Source: a virus
IMG/VR virus record: IMGVR_UViG_3300025770_000012
Location: 1-64,000 of that record
Strand: one strand, 5' to 3'
DNA length: 64,000 nucleotides
Both the position numbers and the translations under genes were made by a program. Numbering within the stretch: the stretch's first letter is position 1; each line of letters opens with the position of its first letter. This document shows, one piece after another, positions 23,345 to 37,200 of the stretch. Under the pieces are notes generated by a model. That model saw nothing but the letters and a program-made list of their open reading frames with translations, had not been told where the DNA came from and did not search any database.

Positions 23345-26300
23345 TTAGCGGACGATCTTATCTTGAGGATAGATCTCAGCAGCGCGCACTACCCCAGAGA
23401 GACCAGGTAAGAACTTCCAAGTATAATATCCTGGGCCTGTTCTGTCTTGTGCAGAATCTTCTCCGAAGAGTCCGTCTCGCATCTCATCCATAGAGTTCGA
23501 AGTCCACTTTAAACCTTGTTGAGCAAGTGAAATAAGTGGAATACCAGATGCTCTAGGTCCTGTCATCTCTGTAGGATCGTAGAATACAGCAGTCTCACGG
23601 TATATCCTATTGACCACACTCAATAGCTTTCTTCCAGCCCAAGATTGTTTTAGATCAACTTTATCATCATCGTCCCAGTCTCCTCCAAGCGCAAGCATGA
23701 GTCCTATTAAGAGGAACACCGCTCTAAGCTCCATGAGAGCTCCTCTAATGTTAGCACGTTTAAAGTCTAAAAACTTTTCAAAAGATACTTCCTTTTCTGC
23801 TTCATTTTTAAAATCAAATTCTGGGTTACCTTTTTCGTTCTCTATAAACTTTTCAAATTCTAACCGAGCTCTATTATCTTTAATTTTATAGGCATTAGTT
23901 AAACCAAAGGTTCCTATATCTACACCAATCTTAGCTAAATCAGTAAGAGCGTCTGTAGTAAAGATATGCATCCATGTCTCCGTGTCTACTACTTGCCCAA
24001 AACTGTCAAATTGTGCATCTGCTCCTATGTTGCCCCACATTGTCTTCCAAGTACCCTGATCAAAATTCTCCATAATATAATCATAGCGCAGGTTTCCAAA
24101 TCTTTCAATGGCAATACCAGGTAACCAAGATCTGTAATGGATAAACAGCCTGTTAATCAGCTTATTTTGAGAATTAAATCTATCCTCTTTAGGCACAGCA
24201 CCCTTCACTTTGGATCCTATTTTATGTACTTTTTGTTTAAAAGATACCCAATTTCTATTATTTTCTTTTAAATTCTCCACTTCAGGAATCTTAGTAAGAT
24301 ACCTATCTTGAGTTCCTGTACGTTCCCAGGTAGGGTTTTCTTCAATTTCAATAGTATCCCATATGGATTCTGTCCCTTCAGGAAGGTCCTTTAAAAGTTC
24401 TAACTTTTTTGTTTTTGGATTAATTCCGTAGTTCATAGCCATACCTGCTGCTAAAACAGCATCTAAAGTACGATCTGCTCGAGCTAAAAACTCAAACCAT
24501 CTATCCGCTGTCATGTATTTAGCACGAGTAGTAGATGATAGCATATCCGCACGCCTTGTAGACAAGTCCTCTAAGGTTAATTGAAAGTACTCAAATACTG
24601 CACGTAACTTAGGGTCTCGTGAGAAGTATGCTTTTTGTGCTGCTCTTAGATTAGATCTTGTTAAATATAATCCTTTAGAAGCTTGCATTTCTAATCCCAT
24701 AAATCCAGCACCCAAAGCTCCAATTGCTACTGGAGATTTTAAACCAAGAGTAGCTATAGTATGGTAATTTTTAGCTACTAATATAGTTTTATTAACACTT
24801 AAATCTTTACCGAAAGTTTTATCTTTAGTAACCAGACTTTGTCCAAAAAATTCTGCATTAATAAATTCGGTTATAGTACCAGCATTAGTTCTAGTAGCCT
24901 CTCCTTTTGCTCTACCAATAGAATCAAGAATTATATCCCCAAGTTTATCTTGTGTAGCTTCTTCTATATGAGAATCTTTAAAAAGACTTTCCATCATAAG
25001 CAGAGTAGGAGTTATGTCATTTAAATAGCTATACATATGAGCGGCGCTTCCTAGTAGATAAAGATTTTTACCTAGCTCTTTACTTTTTAAACTAGAATCA
25101 TACTTATCTTGACTGTTCTTTAAAGGAGTAACATGAAATCTTGGTATGCTACGAAGAAACTCTCCGTCCAACCCTACCATACCAAATTGCTTATCATGCT
25201 CCTTAAGTTGAAATTTATCTAACCATGCTTGCTTCATCTTTCCCATGTCAAACCCATCCTGTAAGAACTGGTCGATCATATTTTTATGAATATCTGCAAC
25301 ATAGTTATATTTCTTATCTACACCCATCAATCGTAAGAACTCAGATGTTTTCTTAATATGGTAATCATAAAAATCTTTAAGTACTGGAGAATTTTGAATC
25401 TTCATGTACTCAGGAGATAGATATTTACCCATCTTATTATTATCCTTGCCAGCCTTTAAAAAAGGGTTTGTAGGATTATACCATGCGGTCTCATGTTTAG
25501 GATTAAATCTAGTTTCCCACTTTGCTAGTCTAGAAGCCTGTGTTTTAGCACTTCCTCCTTTCTCTTTTAAAAGCTTAATTTGATTCGCTCTCCAATTCTT
25601 GTACTCTTTATCAAGTAGCTCTTGATCAACCTCAAAATACTGCTGTAACCATTTTATATCCTGATCCTCAAATGCCTTTTTTCTATCTTCAGTATACTTC
25701 TCATTAAATCTAGCATAGAGATTTCTAGTGTTAGGGTTAATAAGAACATCGTATACTGACGCGCCTGGGTAGCCATTTGCAGACCCCCACTCAAAAAGTG
25801 CATTAGTTTTAGATTCTATTTCAGTAGCTAGCTCTTTTTCTATTCTAACTAGGTGTCCTTCTATTTCAGCTTTAAAGTTATGTATCAACCTAAGCGCAGG
25901 GTGAGACTGACCTGATCTACTAACCCAGTCTGCAGTAAGCTTACCAACTTCTTTATTAAACTCTGTAATACCTCGAACCCCTTTATTACTAGCAGATACA
26001 TCAAGACGTTCCATCATCTTTTCTACTAAAGATTCCTGCTTTCTAGCTATGTCAGCATGTAATACTTCCAAATCTTTGGACAGTCTAGCTGCTGCATCCT
26101 TGTCTTTTTTTTCTAAAGATTTAATAATATCTGTCAGTGTTGTAAACTTACTAAAGTGCTTTAAATCCTGGTATGCATTATTTAGTTCTGCAGCAGACAT
26201 GTAGTCTGGATTGGGATCCCCATTTTTAAGGTACTCCTTATTAGTATTCAGGCCTTTTTCTATAACTTTTAACGTTTGAGAAACCTCCCTAATAACTGCA

Positions 26301-28246
26301 TTAGCGCTTTTAGATACCTGCAGGTCTCTAATAATTCTTCTAGACGCATTAATTCTTTCTTGCAAACGTTGCCTCTCAGCATAGTTGGCATCTTTTTGTT
26401 GAGAAATAAGAATAGTTAATCTATCCCCTTCCTTTCTTATCAACTTATCTAGCCTAGCGAAACCGGTAGTCTCGTGAGCCAAAGCTAGCTGTTGTATGTA
26501 TTGATTATCATCTGTTTCTAGCTGAATATCATTTACAATCTTGGTGGGCATGTTATTAGAGTCTCTCTTATAGTCTAACATAATAGGCACAACTCTAGAT
26601 CTAACAACTTCAGTAACTCCGTATTCACTTAACAGAGTATGTACATAACTACCCATCTGTAAGTCATAAGTCTCAGCGCTCTCTAACCATACGTCCTTTC
26701 TAAGAACTACTTTACCTGTTTTTTTATCTCGGTAAGCATATCCAGTATGTGTTTGAGCGATCTTAGATTTGTAGTCAAATATAGCTGCTGAACCATCACT
26801 AAAGAATGCAAGAAGGTCAATAGTACCACCCATCTTCTTAGCACGATTAAGAACAAACATCTCTGTACGAATATGAACTTTACCTTTAGGATCTTTTTCC
26901 TTCTGTATTGCTTTAATGTCTGCAACTAATTTCTTAGCATACGCATTAAGCTTCTTAAAGTTTGCTCCGTATTCTGAGTACTCTCGTTCTATTTCTGCAG
27001 GGCTTATTTTAGAATTACCAGCATGAAAGTCAATTAGACGCTCCATAGTTTCGTGAACCCTATTTCCTGAGGTAGTGTGTATCTCAGACCATCTGTCATA
27101 CTTCTCTTTCTGCTCATCCGAATAGTATCTTTCTGTACTAGAATACTTCAAAGACCCCTCGTCTGACATACGTTTAAACAGAACCTCACCAGTTACTGAG
27201 TTTCGGTAACGCATCACCGTGGTCTCTCCAACACCGGCTAATTTCTTAAAGTACGGATCATCTCCCACAGGCACTGGTACGGCTTCCCACTTCGATTGGT
27301 CTGCTTCTACCCTTTCTAATGGAGTGGCTTCTGCCGTAGCAGAGGATGCTTTATAAAAGGTTTCATCTGGCAATACCATAGTAGCCGGATCTGCTTGCAT
27401 CACATCAGCTAAACGATTATCCATAAGAATCCGCGCAGTCTTTGAGAAAGGGTTCCCGGCTGTGCCAAATACTTTATTTAGAAGGGCTAATACTTTTTGC
27501 CACCATCTATTTAATCTCGATAATTTAGCAGGGTCTAGCTCTGTAGCTTCAACGTCTGTCTCATTACCCATAATGTGACGTGCTATTACTTTACCAATCG
27601 CTTCACGTTTAAGAAGCTCTACGTTTCCTTCATATTTTTTATAGTAGAATCCATTAGGATCCATAATTTCCGCAAATTCAGCATATCCCTCAATCTGACT
27701 CATCATAGAGCGGTATAAGGGATGGTCATCAGTTTGAAGCATAGCTGTAATAAAGTGAGCTGCCTCCTCTGCTAATGCATCAGTAGTTGCCTCACCTTGA
27801 GAAAGTCTTATAACTCTATCAAGAAGTCTAGCCTGACCGACTACTGGAAGTACCTGTCCAGTCTTATCTTTAATCTGGCTAGCAACTTCAACTTTAACTC
27901 CCACGGTCTCTAAGAAGTTATGAAGTGCCTCACCTAGCTTGTCTTTCTTGTACTCATGGCTTAACTCATGTACAGCAGCTTCATATTCCCCCACATTCTG
28001 TGCCGCCTTAGTTATTAAACGTACGGCGTCAGGAGTTAAAGCAGGGTTGACCTCCCCCTGATTATTCATAACAGCTTGAATTTCTCCAGACTCCGCTTTA
28101 GTTTGGAGTTCTAGGTATGAAGCATACGATGCGGTAGGATCGCCTACTATCTGATTGATAAATTCAAACAGAGCAGATGGATTCCCATCATTAGCATATA
28201 CTTCAACTACTTTGCCTGCGTTATCTTTTACTATATTACATGCCAT
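23345..28246 (-). CDS. Large virion-type protein with zincin-like motif and PD-(D/E)xK nuclease
   Basis: 1633 residues. Near the N terminus is VHELSH (H93, H97), a zincin-like HExxH, with a related EEAAHF at 159-164. Residues about 430-540 form a RecB/Cas4-like PD-(D/E)xK nuclease: GGTIDLLAF (D477), IFDYKSK (D491, K493), and a downstream YDLQMGSY. A long helical, coiled-coil-rich middle follows, then a C-terminal region with WLPGIAIERFG and hydrophobic VFLLIGLMLALGG. It starts in a TAATG overlap with the 4636-aa gene. Large packaged proteins with peptidase and nuclease domains match the polyvalent-protein theme; injection with the genome is likely but inferred. Confidence 0.75.
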   Translation of the reverse strand: MACNIVKDNAGKVVEVYANDGNPSALFEFINQIVGDPTASYASYLELQTKAESGEIQAVMNNQGEVNPALTPDAVRLITKAAQNVGEYEAAVHELSHEYKKDKLGEALHNFLETVGVKVEVASQIKDKTGQVLPVVGQARLLDRVIRLSQGEATTDALAEEAAHFITAMLQTDDHPLYRSMMSQIEGYAEFAEIMDPNGFYYKKYEGNVELLKREAIGKVIARHIMGNETDVEATELDPAKLSRLNRWWQKVLALLNKVFGTAGNPFSKTARILMDNRLADVMQADPATMVLPDETFYKASSATAEATPLERVEADQSKWEAVPVPVGDDPYFKKLAGVGETTVMRYRNSVTGEVLFKRMSDEGSLKYSSTERYYSDEQKEKYDRWSEIHTTSGNRVHETMERLIDFHAGNSKISPAEIEREYSEYGANFKKLNAYAKKLVADIKAIQKEKDPKGKVHIRTEMFVLNRAKKMGGTIDLLAFFSDGSAAIFDYKSKIAQTHTGYAYRDKKTGKVVLRKDVWLESAETYDLQMGSYVHTLLSEYGVTEVVRSRVVPIMLDYKRDSNNMPTKIVNDIQLETDDNQYIQQLALAHETTGFARLDKLIRKEGDRLTILISQQKDANYAERQRLQERINASRRIIRDLQVSKSANAVIREVSQTLKVIEKGLNTNKEYLKNGDPNPDYMSAAELNNAYQDLKHFSKFTTLTDIIKSLEKKDKDAAARLSKDLEVLHADIARKQESLVEKMMERLDVSASNKGVRGITEFNKEVGKLTADWVSRSGQSHPALRLIHNFKAEIEGHLVRIEKELATEIESKTNALFEWGSANGYPGASVYDVLINPNTRNLYARFNEKYTEDRKKAFEDQDIKWLQQYFEVDQELLDKEYKNWRANQIKLLKEKGGSAKTQASRLAKWETRFNPKHETAWYNPTNPFLKAGKDNNKMGKYLSPEYMKIQNSPVLKDFYDYHIKKTSEFLRLMGVDKKYNYVADIHKNMIDQFLQDGFDMGKMKQAWLDKFQLKEHDKQFGMVGLDGEFLRSIPRFHVTPLKNSQDKYDSSLKSKELGKNLYLLGSAAHMYSYLNDITPTLLMMESLFKDSHIEEATQDKLGDIILDSIGRAKGEATRTNAGTITEFINAEFFGQSLVTKDKTFGKDLSVNKTILVAKNYHTIATLGLKSPVAIGALGAGFMGLEMQASKGLYLTRSNLRAAQKAYFSRDPKLRAVFEYFQLTLEDLSTRRADMLSSTTRAKYMTADRWFEFLARADRTLDAVLAAGMAMNYGINPKTKKLELLKDLPEGTESIWDTIEIEENPTWERTGTQDRYLTKIPEVENLKENNRNWVSFKQKVHKIGSKVKGAVPKEDRFNSQNKLINRLFIHYRSWLPGIAIERFGNLRYDYIMENFDQGTWKTMWGNIGADAQFDSFGQVVDTETWMHIFTTDALTDLAKIGVDIGTFGLTNAYKIKDNRARLEFEKFIENEKGNPEFDFKNEAEKEVSFEKFLDFKRANIRGALMELRAVFLLIGLMLALGGDWDDDDKVDLKQSWAGRKLLSVVNRIYRETAVFYDPTEMTGPRASGIPLISLAQQGLKWTSNSMDEMRDGLFGEDSAQDRTGPGYYTWKFLPGLSGVVRAAEIYPQDKIVR

Positions 28247-31200
28247 TATTCACACTCATTTTCGTTGTTTGCTTTTCTTAAAGATTGTAGGTCTAAAGTA
28301 CTTGATACTGTTTCAGGTGCTAACTCTTTAGGTTGAGAAGGTATCAACTTCTGCGTTTCTAATGTTTCTACTGCAAAGAAACTTCGTTTAACTCTGCCAT
28401 TAATAAAGGACGTGTTGTATTTATCCTTAGAAAAGTCAGCCCAGTTTTTATATCCTGAGCGTTTTGCAATAGAGGCTTTAAGGGCCTTTTCATCCTTAAC
28501 TCCAAAAATACGATATTCATCCTTATTAAGCAACTCCCGCAATGAGCTGGTTGAAATGTGCTCTAAATGAATAACAGTTCCATTGGGTAATATCTTCGTT
28601 CCAGCCTTAACCCGCTTTGGGTCATTAACATCATATGCAAAATGCAACATGTCACGTTTAGATTCGTGTAGCTGCTTAATTATTTTTGTAGTTAGATGAA
28701 GCCTTTGTCTACCAAATGGATGATTATTAGATTCTATAATCGACTTATCTGTGTTTACTTCTATTAAGTGGCCCATAATGCCTTTTTTAGCTCTTCGCTT
28801 ATAGACATAATAACCATCTTCACTAGTGCCTACATATTCTAAGTGCACTGTAAAATACTTCTCATTTGAATTGGACGCGATACCTTTTGCAGCCCCTCTT
28901 TGTCTAAGTGACTTTATAGTTACTCTGTCATCATTAAACTCTTTAGTGTAGATCACTTCATCAGATTTATACATACTCTTATTGGAGTACTTATGACGTG
29001 TAATCCTAGGGTTATCCCAAGAATTATCTAAGAAGTCTATTTTTATGTCTTGGATTACTGAGGTAGTAATACCCCCAACACTTATAGCGTCATGAACTGC
29101 CTTCAGCATAGGTGCTGTTGCATCTAAAACTTCAACTCCAGGGAGCGCATGAAAGAAAGAAGTAGGATGAAAACCTGTTCCAGACTTCATCATACTAAAT
29201 AGTACAATATCATCCGCTAGTCTTTTTCCAGTGGGTCCACTATTAGAAAGCTCATACCAAGCATCTGCTAAGTCATCAATTTCTGAAGGAGCGTACTTTC
29301 TAGAGAATAACTGCATCATATCTATTGTATGATCGAAATCTGTAGGGTCTGTAAACTCTTGCAAACTAGAAATAAGGTCTTGAATAAGAGCGTTATCTGG
29401 GAAGGTATCTTTAGCTTTAAGTACTCTAGCAGGTAAACTGTTATCTCCTTGGAAGTACTCAGACAAACTCTCATTTAACTTAGTTAAATCAGTTCTTTGA
29501 TGTGCCTGCCAAACCCAAGAGGTAACAAAATTATCAAATGCACGTAGTACATATATAATCTCATCTTTTGATTTACCTTCTGAAATAAGATCTTCTGCCA
29601 TTTCCACCATCGCAGACTTTAAAGGATTAATCGACTTACCATTAATATCAGTACTCATTGCCTCTTTCAAATCAGTCTGTGTAAAGTAATCTGGAGCTGT
29701 AGTATACATATCCTGTAGTTTACTTACAAAAGGAGCAGACTTATCTATTCCCTCCTCAGACCCTAATTGACCAAGACCAAAGATTCTACTTGTCTTATTA
29801 GAAAGACCGTAGAATGCATTCTTACGATTTACAATATTACCAAGCGCAGCTAGATGTATAAGATCATACCCACTTCCTATCTTATCCGTGTCGAAGGATG
29901 AGAGCTTCTGAGCTTTTCTAAGAAGATCTGCATATTCTTTATATCGTAAGAAGTCTGAGAAGATTTGAGCTTGTAATCCCTTTTGTCCCTTACCCATATC
30001 CTTGAGGTTAGTAACTAGCAGACTATCTGAAGCTCTAACCATTTTACCAGATCGAGATTCCTCATGTCTGTCCAAAGCCATCTCATTTAAAGCGGCTGTT
30101 CCTTCAGATTCTCCTACTAACTTTCTAATCTGATCTTGAACATCGGTTTCAGAATACGACTCAGCATAATCACTTGTTGTGGAAGCTATAGATTGCATAT
30201 TCTTTAAGCGATAGTACTCTTGTATTACAGGCTGTGACATAAACTTAAGAACTGTTTCTAGAGGAACTCCAGCGCGTATTAGCATAACGTGCACTGCAGC
30301 TCCTGATTGCCCTGCATTGACATACATAGCAAATGGATCCTTCTCACCATCTACATAAGCAGTAATGTACTGCTGCATAGAACGATTTATATAGTTTCCA
30401 TTAACATCTTTAACTCGTGATAAAGAAATAGTCTCATTCTGCAGGCCTTCGAAGTTTAGATTATATACTGTAGTATCCATTGGATCTCCAAATCTATCTA
30501 CTTCTTCTCCTGCCTGATTAAACCCAAATCCGGCTCTTTGTGATTTTCCAAGGTCAGACATATTGGTTGCAATAATACCCGTACCCCCTAACGTTTGGTG
30601 CATTTGATACGTAGTAGTAATGAGATTATCCATACTAAATATATCAAAGAGTGCTGTGGCTTCTGCTTCTACACCCTTAATACCTGCGGCTACTTGTGCG
30701 TTATGTATCTCATGTGCAATATCCTTTAGCTCAAATGCACCTACTGGGGCAATTAACTGTGGAAAGCTTGCTGGGTGCTTTAAGATATTCTTCATATTCT
30801 CAAGAAGCATATTCTGAACAACGTCACTAGGCTGTTGCATTACATCAGATAGATTATCCCATCCCATCTGAACCATTGTAGTACTTAACTCTATACCCAT
30901 GACAACCTTTTCAGAAGGATCTATCTCATCTCGGTAAGCTGTGATGTCAAGTAAGAAATCTCGTAAGCTGTTAGAATCTGTTCCAAATAACTCTGCAGCT
31001 GCAGCTCTGAATGCGTTAACATCCCTATCTAACAACTCTAATGGATTGTCTATTCTTGATACTAACCCTACTTTACTTGTTCCATCTTCTAAAACTGTTC
31101 TAGAAACATTAGGTAAGTAGATAGTTAATTTATCAATATCATAGTCAGCTCCTGACTTAGCTACCATCTCATGTGGTACAACTACTGTTGCCCCCATACT

Positions 31201-34200
31201 CTCTGGTAAGAAATCAGCTACTTTGATAAACTCTACAGAATTCAATCCCTCAGTAGGGATACGGAATCCTACTAGTTCTCTAGCAGCATCAGTTAAGTCT
31301 TCAATTCTAACTTCTCCTTCTCCAAAGTGCTTACGCATGTAGTGAGGTAAGTAAACTTCCATAGCTGTTACAGTTTTACCATCTTTCTCGAAATCATAAA
31401 AACGTAATGTTCTATACCCTGGTAAATCTACTGTATCTTGCTTTCTAGCTTTTAAAGTAAACCCTACATCAGGTTGAAGTACAGCCATAGTACCATTGAT
31501 CTTTCTAGCTATAACCGCATTGGTTACTATTGAATATAGAAGATCATCTAATTTTTGTTTATTGGCTAGCGAGTTTGTATATGAAAGATCCCCAGCAAAT
31601 AACTCTTCAACTGTATCCTTCATATGCTCCGGATTCTCTCTCTTAGAAAGTTCTTCAAGGAGAGCATTTTTCATAGACGGCTTAGATTTTCCTGGGATGG
31701 CCTCATATCCTTCTTGAGTTCTAATGAATCCTAACTTAGCCGCTAATGATGCTTTATCCTTTTCTATCATCGCACTATGGATGGCATGGAACTGCTCATC
31801 CAAAGCTTTAAACTCTGGTCCGTAATTTTCAGTATTTAATACCCCGTCTACAAAGACATTCATAAGAGCCATACTTGCAGACTGTGTACCTACTCGGACG
31901 TTAGTCTTATTCTTTAAAGTAGGATCTAACTGCACACCAAAGTATTCAAGATCGAATTCTTGTTGGTATGAGCTGTCGGCGGACAGTGGTATGTACTCTC
32001 CGGTTTCTGTATTAAATGCAGGCTCAAATTGACCCTTAGCATTAGTCTTAGCTCCAACCTTAGTACCAGACTCAAACACCATATAGTCAAGATTATTATT
32101 AACCATATCATAATAAAGATCATCCATAGCAGTATCCTGACCTTGTTGTGACACGGTCTTGGATAAATTTGGATGTACTGGGTATAAAGCGAATTTGTTG
32201 AAGATATTGACTCGCATACCTCCTACTACAGAAGGTGCAAATACTTGTGGCTTCAATGGTGGAAACAGCGCTAACTCTGAAGGATGTACCTGCTCTCCGG
32301 CAATGATCTTTCTATATGCCTGCTCCTGCTTATCACTCCAGTTATCTGTTAAGAACAATGTACTCCGATAAAAGTCAAACGTAACTAAACCTCCACCATC
32401 AAAGATTTCCATATTAGAATATGCTTTAGACACAGAATCTACAAGATCCTCACGGCCTAATTCTACAAGTCTGTTTATGTACTTATCTAAATATGGAGAC
32501 TTCCCAATAACATGTTCCTTTCTAGTAACGAATCTAACAGTTGGAGTATGATCCTTCTTCGTACCCATATTAGGCATGTTATTATTCATCCACTCTAGTA
32601 TACCTTGTGTGTATGTTGGATACTTCTTAACACCCACCATACCCGATGTTCTCTTGAACACATCTTTATAAAGTGCAGGACTACCTAAGAACAATCTATG
32701 TTGCTCTACTATTCCAATCAACTGATTGTTAGCTAATTTAGTAGCTACCCTATTTATAACCGCAGAAGATACTCTACCGTTATCTGTAAACGCAGCTGAT
32801 CTTTCTCTCTCCGGCAGTGACTCATATGCCTCGTCTATGTGAGTATTATCAATACCAATGTTATTATATCCACCCTTTGCTCCTTTGCTAATAAAGCCAT
32901 ACTTAGTTAGTAAGTCTAAAGCCTCCTTTTCTTTTTTAGCTAAGAAAGCCAGTATTTCTATTTGGGCATCTTTTCCGTATACTGCATCTAACAGTTTAGG
33001 ATCTGTTTCTGATAATTTACCATTTCCAATATGGAATAGAGCCAATTTCTGAATCCGTGGAAAGGCTACAGGGTCACCAAAGAACTGTAGTTTCTGCCCG
33101 TTCTTTTTTAATTCTGGAATTTGTTGAATCTCTTTATTATTAGCGATTGAGTTAGCCATTAAGATTTCACCCAAAAGCAGGTCTTGTAAATACTTACGCA
33201 TTTCCGGTAAAGACCTATGCTTATTATGGCCTATCTGCAAGGCCTTTTCCATCTTCTTATTTCCTGTTCGAATCAATGGAACAAAACCCTCTAAAATAGA
33301 AGCTACATGCTCTAACGCAATATTGGCCTTGGTAGTCCTAGAAATATCATGCCCCACTCCTCTATGTATATCCTTACCTCCCTCAATGGTCCTTATATTC
33401 ATCACAGGCTCCGAGAGATATAATGACCCTCGCATCCAAGGTGATTCTTTTAATAAAGCCTCTGCCTCTTCTTCGGTGCTATTCAGTTTGTCAGCTAGTA
33501 TATTAATATAGCTTTTACGAGTAATACCGAACACCACTTTATTCATAGGATTAACGTGTTGAAGTGTGATAGCTAAATCTGTAGTATCTATCTCGTAGCC
33601 TAATAAAGTCTTTAAGTTACCTTCTACCTCTCTACCAAACAAAGAAGATACGTCTCCTTCTGATTCTATAATCTCTTTAAATACCCATCCAGCCACTGCT
33701 TCAAACCCCTCTAGTCTGCCATTCTCCTGCATCTCAATAATACGAGACTTATTGCTATAGTTGATTCCAATAACATCAAGTAATGCTAGCAGCTGTGGGA
33801 ATGTTAAGTTTGTCTGAGTCCACTGTTTGAATGATTTGTGCTGCATAAGACCAGACCCACTAGGTATACCAATGCTTCCTTTTTTATCTATATCAAGTAC
33901 ACGTCTACCCCCTTCTATAGTTTTACCCAGTCCTCTTCTAACGTTGTCTTTGAAGATGCTGTTCCATGAGCGCTTTAATATATTCTCTGCTCTGTCTGTA
34001 TTAGAATTAGTAAAATATCTACCCGGATTAGTTTCATAACTTGTCTGGTTAGCCATTAATGTCACATACTCTTCAGAAGCCACATTGAACGTATTCAAAA
34101 AGCCCATTAACATGTACATCTGATTAGCGTTTAAATGCTCTACAGATTCTATTCCCTGACGTATACCTAAACGGTCAAGTAAAAACGCGTATGTTTTGTT

Positions 34201-37200
34201 TTCTTGGGCAAGCCCTTGTAATACATCTACCATGTCTTCCACATTGTGGACATTAGCTAGATTTTTATACAGAGTATTAATAACTTGACTAAACGTAGCC
34301 AACTGATATGTACCCGATCTATTCTTCTTAAACAAAGATTGCCCGTCCATATCACTAATGGTCTGAGGTAAAGTACCTAGAAGTAATTTAACTCCAGGAG
34401 AAACAAGTGTTCTCTGATCAATAGTATTAGCAGCTCTAATTCCAAGAGTATCTCTGCTCATACCATTCTCTTCTAGTTCCTGATTTAGAACCTCTTCTAA
34501 GCTTCTAGTATTTGCATCCAATTTAAATTGCTGCAAGTACTCTATATTCTTAGCAATCAGAGACCCCCATTCTGCTTCGAGAACAGTTAAGACCTCCTCA
34601 AGTTTCTGATAATCCGTTTTAAGCTGTAATATACTCTTAGCCATAGATGCAGGCTTCCCTGCAGCTCGCCAAGTTTGTATCATTGCATTAGTTTTTTCTC
34701 TTAAAGCTTTTTTGTCCTGTACAATAGAACTTCTCACGATAGAATAGACAGTGCCCTTACTTCCAGGTATGCCGTATAGTTTACCCAGCTTTTTACCCAA
34801 TGCTTTGGGATCATTTTTAATCCCGAACAGATCTTCAATCTTGATAGTATCTGTTTTAGACATAACGTCAAATAGCGCCACTGTCATACCACTGCTCAAA
34901 TCTCGCTGAACTCCCGTAGTAGATTTCTTAGCTCGACTTGCCGCTCCTGCTCTTCCGTTTAGAGCCTCTTCAACACTGTAGACGGTATAATCCTCAATAG
35001 CATTATTATAGTACCCTGTGTGGATCCTATGAAACAAATCTTGTGATTGCTTTGCACTATTTAAGAACTTAAATAAGAAACTAAATAACTTCTGAATCCA
35101 AGACTTTTCTATATTGTCCCCGACAGTATAGTTACCATCAGCTTGGACATATTCACGAAACTCCTCAGCTAACCACTCATCTGCTTCTAAATCTGTAAAG
35201 TCTTTAAGATCTTTAACTGCTCCTTTATATGTAGTTGCTTTTCCTTTTAGACCTCGAACTTCATTGTATAGCTCAGCTCTTTCCTCTGGAGAAAGTAGTT
35301 TTAATGTGATTCCGTGGAATGTCTCGTGATAAAGTGTACCGGCGGCAGCATCTGCAGAAAGAAGTATTTTCTCTGTCTTACTAAAGAATCCCCAATCTGT
35401 ACCATTGACTAGCCTTCTAACTATTTCAACATCAAAGATAGGATTACCATGTTTGTCTTTGGGAACCATCTTCAAGAATTTAGCATATTCTTCCTCGAAG
35501 TTCATACGCTGATAGTCATCGGATATAAGAGCAACTCTGCTGCTTCCTAATGTATCATCATCTTCTTCCTCATCCTCTTCAGGAAGTTCTTCTATGTCGT
35601 TCTTTTTAAGATCCTTTTCATCCTTCTTTGCTTCGTCTTCAGTCTTTTTACCTAGATCTCCCAACTTCTGTTCAGTAGTCTCATATACTGTATACTCAAC
35701 TACTCCATCCTCATCTACATTTTCTCGAGATGTATATATAGCAGCCATTAGCTCTGCAGACATTTCATCAGTTACCCTCTCTAACGCTATAGAGTTTCCC
35801 TCTGGTCCTGTTATAGATTCTAAATCAAAGTGAGTTAAACCGTTCTCATGGTCAACGTGATTTATAGTGAGTATAATCTCAACACCGCTTGATCCTTGAA
35901 CGTACCTATATGTCTGTCCTTCCATAACCCCTGAAGGGGCCAGCCCCTCTACCTTCTCTTCGGCAACTGGAGTTTCTTCGTCAGTTTCGTCGTCGAGAAT
36001 ATCTGCATTTACAGGAACGTTTCTCAACTTTGGGGCTGAAGTTGGGTCTCCCATCTGAGATAAAGGAGTGGTCTTAACTTGTGAGCCGTAAGTAAGATAA
36101 ACATTCATAAATTGAGGAACCTCATACGATAAGTTATCTCTACTAGCAGAGGACACATCTTCTTCCATATTTACTGTAACGGGAACCTCATGAATACTTC
36201 TAGATGAAGTTTCATTAAGAGCCTTTTTACCCATTAAGAAATGAGTATAGTTATCCCAGACTCTAGTAGTCACTGTAAGATCTGCTCCAACTACGACCTC
36301 AGTATACTGCTTATAATTAGGATTAGCATCCTGCTTTTTTAGAAGGGCTTTTTCTTTATTAGTTAAACGAGCTAGTTTATTTCTAATCTCCGACTCACTT
36401 GCAGTTTTATGTTTTTTTCTAGCTGCTATTATCTTCTTGCGAATAGCCTTCATTACGTCTGAACTAGATTCAGTAGCAATATCTGTTCTTCCTTTGCTTC
36501 GTACTTCTTCGTCAGCTTTTAACGCTAGATTATTAACTTGAACATGTAGATTAGCAATGAATGTTCGAAGCTCCTCATGCATAACAGGGTATGTCTCCTC
36601 ACTTGCTAATTGAGCAAATGTGATAGACTGGTCTCCGAAATACAAAGTATCTCCCTTAGTAAAAATAGAAAACGCAGAGTTTTCCCTTCCTGCAGAGTGC
36701 TTACCAAAGTATATTAATTCAGTAAGCTGCTTTATAATACTCTTATCGTAGTTAGGAGGGAATAGAGCGGATGTGGGTGTGAAATCAGCATTCTCAGTCT
36801 TAGAGTTCTCCACTTGAGTAGCTAAGAGCTTTAAGAGATGGTACACATTACTAGCTATCTGAGGAGGTAGCGTATTCATTTTAAATCTAACTAGGTTATC
36901 ATCCTTAACTGCATAGAGAAAACCTGCTCTAACAGTGTATTGTCTACCCGCAATGGATACCTTATTAGTTTCCTTATTACTACTAATTCTAAGATCAATA
37001 TTTTTAACATCTTCTTCTCTTTTAACCAGCGTAGTGCCTGCAAATCCTTTATGGTCATAGTTCAGACCTGGATAAATTTGCATTCCGTGAGATTTACCAG
37101 AGATAGGAATATAAGTGTTACCTTCAGATTGAGCTAGTAACTTTCTACGGAAATCTACATGCTGCTCTAGAATAGCTTTAGACTCCTCTGACATCTCGCC

